Shown: positions 1 to 5,965 of the stretch, piece after piece
Numbering within the stretch: position 1 is the stretch's first letter
Layout of the letters: every line of letters starts with the position of its first letter
Assembly (NCBI GenBank): GCA_900554775.1
Contig: USIK01000006.1
Coordinates: 1-17,223, forward strand
Source of the DNA: an uncultured Oscillospiraceae bacterium
GTDB lineage: Bacteria; Bacillota; Clostridia; Oscillospirales; Acutalibacteraceae
Length of the DNA: 17,223 bases
Reading direction: 5' to 3'
The notes under the pieces: generated by a model
Database searches by the model: none
What the model was told of the DNA's origin: nothing
What the model saw: the letters and a program-made list of their open reading frames with translations, nothing else
Position numbers and translations under genes: made by a program

Positions 1-2
1 TA

Positions 3-659
3 ATAACAAGGCCGATCATGGCAGCAACAATCATGGGAACGGTTTGCGGGTTTAAAAATCTTAAAATTCTTGCCAAAAGCGTTGCTTACTTTTTCGTTGT
101 TAGTTTTTTGTTTTCAGGCATAATGTTTGGAATGTGGTATGTTTTCAGGCCAAGGGGTATGGCGATTAACAACGGTGTGGTTTATTTTAATATTTCGCCT
201 TTGCTGCTCATAGCTTCTAGCCTTGTGGCTTACACTGTGATTGAAATTACAAACAGGATTCTTGAGAAAAAAGAAAACAAAAACTTGGTTTGCTCAGTTT
301 TGGTGAAGGTGGGGGAAAGGCAGGTTAATTTTGCAGCAAAAGTTGACACCTGCAACTCTTTGAGAGAGCCTTTTTCGAACCTCCCTGTTATAGTTGCGTC
401 CGAAGAAGTTTTAAAGCCCATTTTGCCTCAAGATTTTTGGCCCTTTATAAAAGGAAATGAAATGCAAAATTTCGAAGACTTTAAAATAAGGTTCATTCCG
501 TTTCAAACGGTTTCGGGCGAGGGACTTTTGCCTGCTTTTAAACCCGATGTGGTTAAAATTAAAAATGATTTCGAAAAAGAAGCTTACATTGCGGTTTGCT
601 CAAAAGAGGTTCTGCCTGATGGAACATTCTCTTTGATAAACCCTTTGCTCATAGATTAA
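3..659 (+). CDS. spoIIGA: SpoIIGA, pro-sigma-E processing aspartic protease (5' truncated by window)
   Basis: This is the C-terminal 218 residues of SpoIIGA. The frame is open to the window edge, so roughly the first 80-90 residues (most of the membrane part of this about 300-residue family) are missing. SpoIIGA is a mother-cell protease that removes the pro-sequence of sigma-E after a signal from the forespore. Visible are the last hydrophobic segments (fragment residues about 27-50 and 63-78), then the soluble protease domain with VDTCNSLREPFSNLPVIV and, further on, IPFQTVSGEGLLPAFKPD, both typical of the family. The catalytic aspartate is encoded at 345-347. The family motif is normally D-[ST]-G-N, but here the third residue is Cys (codon TGC, 351-353). 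The gene stops 20 bases before sigE, the classical spoIIGA-sigE operon order. Identification is confident; activity of the Cys variant is unknown. Confidence 0.93.
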   Translation: MTRPIMAATIMGTVCGFKNLKILAKSVAYFFVVSFLFSGIMFGMWYVFRPRGMAINNGVVYFNISPLLLIASSLVAYTVIEITNRILEKKENKNLVCSVLVKVGERQVNFAAKVDTCNSLREPFSNLPVIVASEEVLKPILPQDFWPFIKGNEMQNFEDFKIRFIPFQTVSGEGLLPAFKPDVVKIKNDFEKEAYIAVCSKEVLPDGTFSLINPLLID

Positions 660-679
660 GCTAGTTAGGAGCGATTATT

Positions 680-1396
680 TTGAAAACATATATGATGAGA
701 TTTTTAAATTACATAAAAAAGATATTTTATAAAATTTTCAAGCGGCCGGTTCATTACATCAACGGCCCTGAGACTCTTCCTGCGCCGCTAAGCAAAGAAG
801 AAGAAAACGAAATAATGGAAAAAATTTTGCAAGGTGCGCCTCCGAGCGTCAGGCAGCCGCTTATAACTCATAATTTGAGGTTGGTAGTTTACATAGCGAA
901 AAAATTTGATTCCTCAGGCGTTTGCATCGAAGACTTGATTTCAATCGGCAGCATTGGCCTTATAAAAGCGGTGAACACTTTTTGCCCTTCGAGGAACATC
1001 AAGCTCGCGACATATGCTTCCCGGTGCATTGAAAATGAAATTTTAATGTATTTGAGAAAAACCTCCCAGCTTAAAAACGAAACTTCAATTGATGAACCTT
1101 TGAACGTGGACAGAAACGGCAATGAGCTTCTTTTTTGCGATGTTCTTGGAAGCGATAAAGATTCAGTTACTTTAAAGCTTGAGCAAGAAGTTGAGTGCTC
1201 GCTTGTGAGGAATGCCGTTGAAAAATTGGCCCAGAGGGATAAACTTATCATGGAGCTTCGCTTTGGCCTTGGCGGCAAAAAAGAACACACTCAAAAAGAA
1301 GTTGCGGATCTTCTTGGCATCTCGCAATCCTACATTTCAAGGCTTGAGAAGCGAATCATCGAGAAACTAAAGAAAGATATTGAAAAAATTTCATAA
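680..1396 (+). CDS. sigE: RNA polymerase sporulation sigma factor sigma-E (pro-sigma-E)
   Basis: This encodes the mother-cell sigma factor that follows asymmetric division, made as an inactive precursor and cut by SpoIIGA. The 238 residues match the usual length of about 239. Residues 1 to about 28 form a basic, amphipathic pro-sequence ending near HYINGPETLP, which resembles the processing site of Bacillus pro-sigma-E. Region 2 covers about residues 60-130 (NLRLVVYIAKKF, EDLISIGSIGLIKAVNTF, LATYASRCIENEILMYLR). Region 4 covers about 180-235, with the helix-turn-helix KEVADLLGISQSYISRLEKR. The start is TTG at 680, chosen because TTAGGAG (665-671) is 8 bases upstream and the reading keeps the full pro-sequence; ATGs at 692 and 695 would shorten it. 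It lies directly behind spoIIGA. In many spore formers sigG follows, but here a tRNA operon does. Confidence 0.97.
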   Translation: MKTYMMRFLNYIKKIFYKIFKRPVHYINGPETLPAPLSKEEENEIMEKILQGAPPSVRQPLITHNLRLVVYIAKKFDSSGVCIEDLISIGSIGLIKAVNTFCPSRNIKLATYASRCIENEILMYLRKTSQLKNETSIDEPLNVDRNGNELLFCDVLGSDKDSVTLKLEQEVECSLVRNAVEKLAQRDKLIMELRFGLGGKKEHTQKEVADLLGISQSYISRLEKRIIEKLKKDIEKIS

Positions 1397-1462
1397 AATA
1401 CGACGGTTTACGGCTGGTTTTTTATAAAAAACGATTTTTATAAATTTTTTTTAAAAATACTG

Positions 1463-1492
1463 TTGACTAATTCATATGTGCTGTGCTACAAT
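1463..1492 (+). promoter_or_regulatory. sigma-A promoter of the tRNA operon
   Basis: TTGACT (1463-1468) and TACAAT (1487-1492) are 18 bases apart, with an extended -10 TG at 1484-1485. The predicted transcription start is about 14 bases before the first tRNA. The 50 bases between sigE and this promoter are AT-rich and hold no convincing GC-rich terminator. Confidence 0.75.
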
Positions 1493-1512
1493 TAATTTCG
1501 TTGACAGGAGGC

Positions 1513-1586
1513 GCGGGTGTAGTTCAATGGTAGAACTTCAGCCTTCCAAGCTGATAGCGTGGGTTCGATTCCCATCACCCGCTCCA
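1513..1586 (+). tRNA. tRNA-Gly (anticodon TCC)
   Basis: The 7-bp acceptor stem 1513-1519/1576-1582 is fully paired. The anticodon loop CTTCCAA sits on the stem TCAGC/GCTGA, with anticodon TCC at 1545-1547. There is a T-loop TTCGATT, and CCA is encoded at 1584-1586. It is the first gene of the five-tRNA operon. Confidence 0.97.
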
Positions 1587-1623
1587 ATGTTAGGTCTTTC
1601 GGGTGCGTTCTGACGTTTATTAA

Positions 1624-1700
1624 GCGCTAGTAGCTCAGCAGGATAGAGCAACTGCCTTCTAAGCAGTAGGTCAGGGGTTCGAATCCCTTCTGGCGCACCA
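1624..1700 (+). tRNA. tRNA-Arg (anticodon TCT)
   Basis: The acceptor stem 1624-1630 pairs with 1690-1696 (one T-G wobble). The anticodon loop is CTTCTAA on the stem ACTGC/GCAGT, the T-loop is TTCGAAT, the discriminator is A1697 and CCA is encoded at 1698-1700. Confidence 0.97.
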
Positions 1701-1708
1701 GGAACCGT

Positions 1709-1786
1709 GGTGGGTATAGCTCAGTTGGCTAGAGCGCCAGATTGTGGCTCTGGAGGCCATCGGTTCAAGTCCGCTTATCCACCCCA
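1709..1786 (+). tRNA. tRNA-His (anticodon GTG)
   Basis: The acceptor stem 1710-1716 pairs with 1776-1782. G1709 is the genomically encoded G-1, opposite C1783, which is the identity element of tRNA-His. The anticodon loop TTGTGGC sits on CCAGA/TCTGG, and CCA is encoded at 1784-1786. The T-stem reads ATCGG/CCGCT, which leaves a T-C mismatch one pair in from the outer end, where ATCGG/CCGAT would be fully paired. Confidence 0.95.
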
Positions 1787-1805
1787 TGTACCCTTGATTG
1801 ATTAT

Positions 1806-1880
1806 TGGGGTGTCGCCAAGCGGTAAGGCAATGGACTTTGACTCCATCATTCGCTGGTTCGAATCCAGCCATCCCAGCCA
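1806..1880 (+). tRNA. tRNA-Gln (anticodon TTG)
   Basis: The acceptor stem 1806-1812 pairs with 1870-1876. The anticodon loop CTTTGAC sits on ATGGA/TCCAT, the T-stem GCTGG/CCAGC is perfect, the discriminator is G1877 and CCA is encoded at 1878-1880. Confidence 0.96.
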
Positions 1881-1905
1881 ATTAATCATCCACAGCACTT
1901 GCTGT

Positions 1906-1981
1906 GAGCCATTAGCTCAGTTGGTAGAGCACCTGACTTTTAATCCGGTTGTCCGGGGTTCGAGTCCCCGATGGCTCACCA
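1906..1981 (+). tRNA. tRNA-Lys (anticodon TTT)
   Basis: The acceptor stem 1906-1912 pairs with 1971-1977, the T-stem is intact and CCA is encoded at 1979-1981. The loop CTTTTAA carries anticodon TTT at 1939-1941. The anticodon stem CCTGA/TCCGG has a T-C mismatch at its middle pair (T1934 against C1946), where TCAGG would pair perfectly. It is the last gene of the tRNA operon. Confidence 0.95.
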
Positions 1982-1984
1982 TTT

Positions 1985-2020
1985 AAAGCCGTCTCTCGTG
2001 TAGAGATGGCTTTTATTTTA
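1985..2020 (+). terminator. rho-independent terminator of the tRNA operon
   Basis: A 12-bp stem, AAAGCCGTCTCT paired with AGAGATGGCTTT, has a 5-base loop at 1997-2001. It includes one G-T pair and runs into TTTTATTTTA. It ends the tRNA operon and separates it from the LRR gene. Confidence 0.88.
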
Positions 2021-2054
2021 TCTGATTAATAAACAAAGGGGATAATCACATATC

Positions 2055-2642
2055 ATGAAAATTAAAAAATCTTTTGTTTCACTTTTATCATTACTTACTG
2101 TTTGCGGTTTTACTTGCTCAGGAGTTTTAGCTTCCAGATATTCAGTTGACGACATGGAAATGCTTCCGCGCCGAATTAGAAAAAGGCACAATGCGATCGT
2201 TGTTCCGCAAGGTGGCCAAAAGCAGTTCACTAATTATAAAATTAAGGATGCGGCTTTTGCGGCTCCAGGAATGAAAAAAATAATAATAGATGATGGTGTT
2301 AGAGTTATTGATAAAAATGCCTTCTTTGATTGCCAGTATATTTATGAAGTTGTTATTCCCAAAAGCGTGGAAATCATTGATGAATACGCGTTTGTTGGCT
2401 GCAGCAATTTAAGCAAAATAGTTATTAAAGGCGAAGTTACCATCAAAGAATTTGCGTTTTTAGGTTGTGAAAAATTAGTTGAAATTTATATAGAAGGGAA
2501 TATAAAAAACGTTGCTCAAACTTCGTTTTGTGGTTGCAAAAACCTTGGAATTATTAGGTCTGTGGGGGATAAGTGGCCTAGTAAAGATGTAATTAATATG
2601 ATTAGTGATTCTAAAAATAAAATAATCTTTTTTGATCATTAA
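2055..2642 (+). CDS. small secreted leucine-rich-repeat protein (BspA/LRR_5 type)
   Basis: This is a 195-residue predicted exported protein. It has a Sec signal peptide (basic MKIKK, hydrophobic residues about 7-24, likely cut after VLA, residue about 26). About 40 linker residues follow, then four BspA-like leucine-rich repeats of 22-23 residues (about residues 72-163). Each repeat carries an I/V-rich strand and ends in F-x-x-C-x-x, for example AFFDCQY, AFVGCSN, AFLGCEK and SFCGCKN. BspA-type repeats usually mediate adhesion or binding to host or other bacterial surfaces. No lipobox, LPXTG, cell-wall-binding repeat or C-terminal membrane anchor is seen, so the protein may be released. AAAGGGGA (2035-2042) precedes ATG 2055 at a rather long 12 bases. 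No strong promoter was identified after the tRNA terminator. The role is inferred from the fold only. Confidence 0.8.
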   Translation: MKIKKSFVSLLSLLTVCGFTCSGVLASRYSVDDMEMLPRRIRKRHNAIVVPQGGQKQFTNYKIKDAAFAAPGMKKIIIDDGVRVIDKNAFFDCQYIYEVVIPKSVEIIDEYAFVGCSNLSKIVIKGEVTIKEFAFLGCEKLVEIYIEGNIKNVAQTSFCGCKNLGIIRSVGDKWPSKDVINMISDSKNKIIFFDH

Positions 2643-2651
2643 TAAATTAAA

Positions 2652-2676
2652 GCCACTCGAAAGGGTGGCATTTTTT
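2652..2676 (+). terminator. rho-independent terminator after the LRR gene
   Basis: GCCACTC and GGGTGGC form a 7-bp stem closed by a GAAA tetraloop, followed by ATTTTTT. It begins 9 bases after the LRR stop codon. Confidence 0.88.
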
Positions 2677-2690
2677 GGCTTTAAATTCTT

Positions 2691-3305
2691 ATGAGTTTTA
2701 TTAAATTGTATAATTTTAGTAAAATTAATAATGATGCACTTAAAAAACAAATATTAGATTTACTTAATAAATGTTATGAGTTGTCAAGTGATGAAATATT
2801 GTCTACAAAAGGTATAATTGAAGAAGTTTGGTGTAAATGTAAACGTATTATGAGTATAGATTGGAATAGTAAAGAAAAATCTGAATTTGAAGGAAAAGTT
2901 GTAAAACCTATAGAATCATTTTTTAAAGCTGCAAATAGTTTGCCTAAACCGCGAGAAGTTAAAAATATTGATAAAGTTTAAAGAGTTGATGGTTCTGTTG
3001 TAAGAAAATTTAGTAAGTGTATTGAATCGTTAAAAAGCTCTTTGGAAGACTATGCTTCAGATATAGTCAATAAGATTGATAGCAGTATGGTTAATTTTGA
3101 ATCTATGCCGGCTGTTTGTGTGTTTGCGAGAATATTGCTGGGCTTAGCTGGAATAAATAAATTAAAAAAATTTAAAGATAAATTTAATAAAACGTATTGT
3201 TATAATAACTATTCGCTTGGCTCAGGAATCTTCGGTTGCTTGGCTTATAATACGTTAGTAACTTTGTATGGAACTTTTGTATATATAAAAGATTACAAAT
3301 ATTGA
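2691..3305 (+). pseudogene. unknown protein gene interrupted by an in-frame TAA at 2979-2981
   Basis: One frame runs from ATG 2691 to TGA 3303-3305, broken only by TAA at 2979. The first half gives 96 residues. Reading past the stop gives about 107 more without another stop, so the sum is an about 204-codon gene. The N-terminal half is helical and charged. The C-terminal half has a hydrophobic stretch near MPAVCVFARILLGLAGI and a second near the end (GSGIFGCLAYNTLVTLYG), suggesting one or two membrane segments. There is no Shine-Dalgarno sequence before 2691 and the gene starts 14 bases after a terminator, so it may also have lost its 5' end or promoter. It is more AT-rich than the sporulation genes. 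No family recognised. It could alternatively be two tiny genes (a TTG at 3042 restarts the frame), but no RBS supports that. Confidence 0.5.
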
Positions 3306-3325
3306 TGATTTTAGATATAATAAAA

Positions 3326-3353
3326 AAATCACCCATGTTAAAGTGGGTGATTT
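3326..3353. terminator. bidirectional terminator between convergent genes
   Basis: AAATCACCCA (3326-3335) and TGGGTGATTT (3344-3353) form a perfect 10-bp stem with an 8-base loop. On the plus strand it is followed by ATTTTGT. On the minus strand it is followed by a run of Ts (the As at 3322-3328). It serves both the broken gene and the minus-strand phosphatase cassette. Confidence 0.85.
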
Positions 3354-3400
3354 ATTTTGTGCAAAAGCAGTTTTCATAGGATAGTAGCTTTAAAAATGTT

Positions 3401-4903
3401 TTAATTTTTAGAAGAAATGCTTGAAAGTTTCGAAGAACCTTTTATTTTTCCCATGCGATTAGTCGTGTTTTTATAATCAACTTTCAAGCCTCTGAAACCT
3501 GTATTTGCTTTCGCAATTTCGTCTGATTGAGTCGCATCATAAACTTGGCTTGCTTGAGTCTTTTCTTCATCTGTGATTTTTTTGTAAGGGTCTGGGGCCT
3601 CCCCGCCGTTTGCTTCCATAGTCATTACGAGGTCGTTAATCTCCGCGGCAACCTCGCCTGTTCTGTCTTTCCCGCTTTTGCAGTTAAAGGTGATGGGGTA
3701 ACCAATTAAATAAATCAAAGCGGCCAGGCGGGTTTGAATTGCGGCGGGGTTTGATTTTATTCCTCTACCGTGCGTGCTAAACCAAAGATCTAGAATTTGG
3801 CTTGAAAGATTTATTATTTTCGTTATTTTTAGCTCTATTTCTTTGGCGTTTTCAGGGTGAATTTCCTTTTCTTTTTTGAGCTGGCTTAAATATTTTCCCA
3901 CCTCTCCGGAGGATTTATCAATGCGGTCAACGAATTGGCGTTTTAAAATGTAATTTTTTTCTTCGCTTTTTATTTTTGAATGTTTGTTGTAAAAATTGAA
4001 ACTTTCTTCGAGTGATTTTAAAATTTCTGTTCCAAAAAGTTTTTCGAAAGATTTTTTGTTTTGATTATAAGAGCTTTGAACCAGTATTCCGCCGTAATCA
4101 TAGTGTATGCTGTTTGTTCCGAAATTGAATAAAAACGAAGAATTTTTCAGCTTTAATTTTACAGTTTTTTCTTTGCCCATTGTATCAAGGATAGGGACTT
4201 CAATAACTTTATCAAAAAAATTTTCAAATGCTTGGATTTGTTCGTTTGATTTATTTCTGTCCGATGAATATAAAATTTTATCAAGCGGCTTTTTCAGTGG
4301 GCTCATCAGCTGGATATTCCCAATTTTCACTTCCCACACTTTATCTTTAGGGCTTTCTTGAAGTTTTTTTGCGCCGTATTGTTCCGCTGCGGCGGCTAAT
4401 ATTATTTCCTTGGTTGCTGTTTCCGTGCCGCGGGTGTTTCTGTGCCGTATGGCGGAAAACAAGACCTTGCCGTCTTTTCCTGCGGTTTTGGCTTCGGTTT
4501 TCCAAAGGTTCGAAGCATGCTCAAGGCTAGAGTCGCCTGAAGAAATTCCTTCCCCGCGTTTCAAATTAGCGAAAATTCCCATCTCCGAGGCAGGAATAGA
4601 AGTCAAGCTAGCCTTTAGCGGTTTGCCGTTTTTGCTTTTAATCGTCACGTCTTGCGAGAGCGTCTTCCAGGAATTTGCATTTCTGTTAAGCGCCAAAACA
4701 TAGCAGTTATCGTAGGTTAGCCTTTCGTGCAAATTGCGATTTTTAAGTATTTTTTCGATATCTGTGATTTTGCTCATAACTTCGGAGTAAACTTGAGGGC
4801 TGTTTTGCTTTATTGCGTTTTGAATGTCTTTAATTGTTGCGGTGGTTAAGTTGACATTTTTCAAAGCCGATTTTAGTTCAGATTTTATGTTTGTTTTGCT
4901 CAT
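3401..4903 (-). CDS. IpgD/SopB-like inositol (poly)phosphate phosphatase
   Basis: This is a 500-residue protein with no signal peptide or membrane segment. It carries the CX5R signature CKSGKDRTG at residues 408-416 (Cys408 nucleophile, Arg414), characteristic of SopB/SigD/IpgD and related to mammalian inositol polyphosphate 4-phosphatases. A second family motif, FNFGTN (259-264), matches the NFGVN-type motif of SopB. NTGFRGLK (467-474) places a lysine 66 residues after the catalytic Cys, close to the spacing of SopB Cys460 and Lys528. The middle part (LEHASNLWKTE, FSAIRHRN, residues 127-156) also looks family-like. Known relatives are type III effectors that dephosphorylate host phosphoinositides or inositol phosphates; no type III genes are in this window. 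ATG 4903 follows GAGGTG by 5 bases. The gene is second in a two-gene unit, 20 bases behind the 277-residue gene. Fold and chemistry are well supported; target and export route are unknown. Confidence 0.8.
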   Translation of the reverse strand: MSKTNIKSELKSALKNVNLTTATIKDIQNAIKQNSPQVYSEVMSKITDIEKILKNRNLHERLTYDNCYVLALNRNANSWKTLSQDVTIKSKNGKPLKASLTSIPASEMGIFANLKRGEGISSGDSSLEHASNLWKTEAKTAGKDGKVLFSAIRHRNTRGTETATKEIILAAAAEQYGAKKLQESPKDKVWEVKIGNIQLMSPLKKPLDKILYSSDRNKSNEQIQAFENFFDKVIEVPILDTMGKEKTVKLKLKNSSFLFNFGTNSIHYDYGGILVQSSYNQNKKSFEKLFGTEILKSLEESFNFYNKHSKIKSEEKNYILKRQFVDRIDKSSGEVGKYLSQLKKEKEIHPENAKEIELKITKIINLSSQILDLWFSTHGRGIKSNPAAIQTRLAALIYLIGYPITFNCKSGKDRTGEVAAEINDLVMTMEANGGEAPDPYKKITDEEKTQASQVYDATQSDEIAKANTGFRGLKVDYKNTTNRMGKIKGSSKLSSISSKN

Positions 4904-4923
4904 TTTTTCACCTCGTTATTGCT

Positions 4924-5757
4924 TTAAAATAAATCCAGTATTTTAGTGAGAACTTTTTTCGAACTTGGGGCTTTGGCGCCGAATGTTGATTTTTTTAGTC
5001 TTTCAGAAATAACTTTTTTTACTTCATTTCTCGTTTCTTTCACATATGAATCAAAAGTTTTTTCGCTTAAATCTTCATCAGAGGATTTTTTCAAAAAATT
5101 TTCGCATTTTTTAAGTTTTTTGAGTTCACTTTCAGTTATTGGTTTTATTCCTTCGGCTTGATTTATGATTTCATTAGCATTGTCGATGGTTGATTTTTGA
5201 AGTTCATAAAAGTGTTTAAGGCTGTCTTTGTTGTGCGATTTATCTTTACGATTTTTCTCAATTTGTTTGAATTTTTCTTTTTCAGTCAGAAACTCATTTA
5301 CAATATCATCGTCTGTTTGATTTAGCATGTCGCCAGGGTTTGTTTTAACTAGTTTTATCATTTTCATCTTTTTAAGCTTTTCGATTAAATAGCTTTTAGG
5401 CAAGGGCAAATCGCTGTCCTTCATCTTTTTTACGAGGTTTATTATATCATTTACTTTGTTTTCAATGTCTTCTTTGCTGTTTATTTCATCTTTGAATATG
5501 AAAAAGTAAATCATTTTTATAATATTTTCTTTGCAAGTTTTTGAAGTATAAACTTTTTTAATAAAATTTATTTTGAAATTATTCATGCTTAGGTTAGCGT
5601 CGAGGTCAAAGAGGTATTTTAATTCTAAAAAAATTCTATTTTCATAAGAAGGATTCACTTTGTTTATAGGGTTTAGGCGCCTCCAATTAATAACAGTGGC
5701 CGAATCTTTCAAAAACTTTTCAAATATCACGTCTATCTCTTTTTTGTCAAATTCCAT
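4924..5757 (-). CDS. unknown Lys-rich helical protein, partner gene of the SopB-like phosphatase
   Basis: This 277-residue protein is not assigned to any family. It is rich in Lys, Glu, Asp and Asn and looks almost entirely helical. The N-terminal third contains a few hydrophobic helices (about residues 40-90). The region from about 150 to 265 is highly charged and likely coiled-coil. There is no signal peptide, no membrane segment and no recognisable catalytic motif. The start ATG 5757 has a strong AGGAGG (5764-5769) 6 bases upstream, and a promoter lies at 5793-5820. It is the first gene of a two-gene unit with the phosphatase, which suggests a linked role such as partner, chaperone or co-delivered protein. 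That is inference; type III chaperones are normally smaller and acidic, so it does not look like a classical one. Confidence 0.75.
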   Translation of the reverse strand: MEFDKKEIDVIFEKFLKDSATVINWRRLNPINKVNPSYENRIFLELKYLFDLDANLSMNNFKINFIKKVYTSKTCKENIIKMIYFFIFKDEINSKEDIENKVNDIINLVKKMKDSDLPLPKSYLIEKLKKMKMIKLVKTNPGDMLNQTDDDIVNEFLTEKEKFKQIEKNRKDKSHNKDSLKHFYELQKSTIDNANEIINQAEGIKPITESELKKLKKCENFLKKSSDEDLSEKTFDSYVKETRNEVKKVISERLKKSTFGAKAPSSKKVLTKILDLF

Positions 5758-5792
5758 TTTTGCCCTCCTGATTCACATAATGACCTATTTTA

Positions 5793-5820
5793 ATTGTACC
5801 ATAAACCAATTAAAATTCAA
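5793..5820 (-). promoter_or_regulatory. promoter of the phosphatase cassette
   Basis: On the minus strand TTGAAT (5815-5820) and TACAAT (5793-5798) are 16 bases apart. An extended -10 TG precedes TACAAT. The predicted start leaves a leader of about 30 bases before ATG 5757. Confidence 0.65.
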
Positions 5821-5859
5821 TAGATGCGAATAAATTTATTATATATTTTAAACAAAATA

Positions 5860-5881
5860 AACCACTGAAAAAGCAGCGGTT
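5860..5881 (-). terminator. weak second terminator downstream of the symporter
   Basis: AACCACTG and CAGCGGTT form an 8-bp stem with one A-C mismatch. On the minus strand it is followed by TATTTTGTTT. It could back up the stronger terminator at 5925-5956. Support is limited because of the mismatch and the imperfect T tract. Confidence 0.35.
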
Positions 5882-5924
5882 AAATAGTTATTTATTAATA
5901 AAGTTAGTAGGGAAGAAGCCGAAA

Positions 5925-5956
5925 TAAAAAATCCACGCGAATGCTAATCACGTGGA
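5925..5956 (-). terminator. rho-independent terminator of the symporter gene
   Basis: Read on the minus strand, TCCACGTGA pairs with TCGCGTGGA (9 bp, one T-G pair) around a 7-base loop, and TTTTTTATTT follows. It lies 9 bases beyond the symporter stop codon. Confidence 0.85.
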
Positions 5957-5965
5957 CATAAAAAT

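Noticed and set aside
1397..1462. AT-rich inverted repeats after sigE as a terminator
   Set aside because: The arms are only A and T runs without a stable GC core, so termination cannot be claimed.
1906..1981. tRNA-Lys 3' end as an att site of an integrated element
   Set aside because: No second copy of the tRNA 3' end and no integrase gene were found in the window.
1671..1986. Open frames on both strands across the tRNA genes
   Set aside because: They are fully explained by tRNA-His, tRNA-Gln and tRNA-Lys; the implied proteins are translated tRNA sequence.
4107..4703. Two plus-strand frames of 84 and 97 codons
   Set aside because: They lie antisense to the SopB-like gene, have no RBS and show no recognisable protein features.
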